The position numbers were made by a program, and so were the translations under genes. Positions 62,839 through 64,000 of a stretch of 64,000 bases of DNA are shown one piece after another. Origin of the DNA: Paenibacillus abyssi (GTDB lineage: Bacteria; Bacillota; Bacilli; Paenibacillales; Paenibacillaceae); the NCBI RefSeq assembly GCF_014640295.1, contig NZ_BMGR01000010.1, positions 1 to 64,000 on the forward strand. The letters run 5' to 3'. Each line of letters begins with the position of its first letter. Position 1 is the first letter of the stretch. The notes below the pieces were generated by a model. It was not told the origin of the DNA. It saw nothing but the letters and a program-made list of their open reading frames with translations, and did no database searches.

Positions 62839-64000
62839 GCAATTCCCTCCCCGGAAAGATCAAACTCATAGGCGTGGGTCACTCTGATTTTTTGTATCTC
62901 ACCGATATTAACGGAACATTTTGAGATGTAAACCTCACCGTCGATTTCAGGGGCATCGTATTGCGAACGGCCGATATACACGTCGCTGCGGCCATCATAA
63001 CGCTCGACCAGCACTTCGATTTCCCGGCCGATATATTTGCTTCCGTTATCTTTAGCTACCTCGCGCTGGATCTCCATCAACGTATTCGCGCGCCATTGCT
63101 TCACTTCATCGTCCACATGATCCGGAAGGCGAACGGCCGGCGTATCCTCTTCACTTGAATAAGTGAATACACCAAGACGGTCAAACTTCATCTCTCTTAC
63201 AAAATCGCATAAACGCTCGAAATCCTCTTCCGTTTCACCTGGGAATCCAACAATGATAGATGTTCGAAGCGCCGCCTCCGGTATACGGGCTCTAATCTTA
63301 GCGATCAACTCTCTCGCATCGCGCTGTCTTCCCGGACGGCGCATCCGTTTTAAAATGGCATCCTCGCTGTGCTGCAATGGCATATCGATATATTTGCAAA
63401 TTTTAGGATTCGTCGCAATCGTTTCAAGCAGTTCATCCGTGAAAAATCCAGGATAAGCATAATGAAGCCGTACCCATGCGATTCCTGGCACTGCGCTAAC
63501 CCGGTTCATCAGCTCCGGCAGCATAAATCCATCATATAAATCGGTGCCGTAATTTGTGGAATCCTGTGCGATAAGACTGATCTCCTTGACACCTTGCGAA
63601 GCGAGCTGCTGCACTTCCGTAATAATCGATTCCATCGATCTGCTGCGGAATTTGCCGCGCATAATCGGGATGCTGCAAAAGGTACAAGCATTATCACAGC
63701 CTTCAGCAATTTTAACATGCGCTGTGTAACGCGGTGACGTCACGATACGCGGCAGCGCTTGCTCATAGTCAAATACCGGATTGCCGACCTTAACCGGTTT
63801 TTTGCCCCGCAGTGCCTCGTCAACGATCTCATTTATATGGTGAAAATCCCCTGTTCCGACGATTCCGTCAATCTCAGGCATCTCTTCCATTAACTGCTGT
63901 TTGTATCGCTGGGTTAAACAGCCTGACACGATTAACGCTTTCAATCGCGCTGTATCCTTCAGCTCGGCCAAGTCAATAATTGTGTTCACCGATTCTTCTT
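62835..64000 (-). CDS. rimO: Ribosomal protein S12 methylthiotransferase RimO (5' end outside window)
   Basis: The visible C-terminal ~388 residues lack roughly the first 60 residues of a complete RimO; the frame is open to the window edge. It adds a methylthio group to an Asp of ribosomal protein S12. Visible are the third N-domain cluster Cys (VSGCLTQRY), the radical SAM triad EGCDNACTFCSIP, the TIM-barrel QDSTNYGTDLYDG, and a C-terminal TRAM domain (about the last 65 residues). A GTG 11 bases from the edge is only an internal codon. Overlaps pgsA by four bases. Confidence 0.95.
   Translation of the reverse strand, partial: EESVNTIIDLAELKDTARLKALIVSGCLTQRYKQQLMEEMPEIDGIVGTGDFHHINEIVDEALRGKKPVKVGNPVFDYEQALPRIVTSPRYTAHVKIAEGCDNACTFCSIPIMRGKFRSRSMESIITEVQQLASQGVKEISLIAQDSTNYGTDLYDGFMLPELMNRVSAVPGIAWVRLHYAYPGFFTDELLETIATNPKICKYIDMPLQHSEDAILKRMRRPGRQRDARELIAKIRARIPEAALRTSIIVGFPGETEEDFERLCDFVREMKFDRLGVFTYSSEEDTPAVRLPDHVDDEVKQWRANTLMEIQREVAKDNGSKYIGREIEVLVERYDGRSDVYIGRSQYDAPEIDGEVYISKCSVNIGEIQKIRVTHAYEFDLSGEGIA

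Noticed and set aside
1-64000. Search for a defence system, prophage or biosynthetic cluster
   Set aside because: All sizeable genes fit known metabolic, transport or housekeeping families, mostly in conserved order; no integrase, phage, toxin-antitoxin or NRPS/PKS genes were seen.

Overview
The window looks like a chromosomal segment of an endospore-forming Firmicute of the Paenibacillaceae (Paenibacillus-like). The evidence is strong AGGAGG-type ribosome binding sites with frequent GTG/TTG starts, the sporulation gene spoVS with a sigma-H-like promoter, the block rimO-pgsA-cinA-recA-recX-rny-ymdB-spoVS, a WGxxGxxG-tail secreted protein, and Bacillus-type Fur, BirA and LexA operators. Most of the window is ordinary chromosomal housekeeping and metabolism. 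I saw no prophage, CRISPR array, transposase or defence island.

Left part (1-16.7 kb): two tandem strong promoters of rRNA type fire leftwards out of the window. They are followed by a thioredoxin-reductase-like flavoprotein, an asparaginase-mgtE pair, an acyltransferase, a YfcE-type phosphodiesterase, a serine hydrolase, the formaldehyde-fixing hxlAB genes with their regulator hxlR, a Fur-box-controlled FhuF-like gene, a WGxxGxxG secreted protein, two overlapping lipoprotein genes (one a soluble glucose-dehydrogenase homologue), a SulP permease, and small conserved Bacillales proteins.

Middle (16.7-34.7 kb): a decayed CrtI/CrtN-type desaturase remnant, a small double-CxxCxGxG zinc protein, a DEAD-box helicase with a 14-residue repeat tail converging on hrpB, an MHYT/PAS sensor kinase, and tRNA-Asp placed directly before gluQ, whose product modifies that tRNA. 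A ten-gene cobalamin salvage operon follows, led by a cobalamin riboswitch with its own promoter and terminator: btuF-btuC-btuD-cobU-cbiB-cobS-cobD-cobQ-cbiZ-cobC. It imports corrinoids, trims cobinamide to cobyric acid, re-attaches the aminopropanol arm and adds the nucleotide loop.

Right part (34.7-64 kb): rhodanese, YbjQ, uppP, a CNNM/HlyC membrane protein, a kinase-regulator-RND efflux operon, an MFS transporter, and a biotin ECF transporter split around a BirA operator (bioY to the right; ecfA1 and a remarkable EcfA2-EcfT fusion to the left). Next come ricA-miaB, pduL, korAB, an M19 dipeptidase, an orphan group II intron 3' end (domains V-VI) just behind the spoVS terminator, and finally the spoVS/ymdB/rny/recX/recA/cinA/pgsA/rimO block. 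rimO is cut by the window edge.

The most unusual items are the EcfA2-EcfT fusion with its GC-rich Ala/Pro linker, the orphan intron end, the tRNA-Asp/gluQ pairing, the small zinc protein, and two possible small ORFs shorter than 50 codons.
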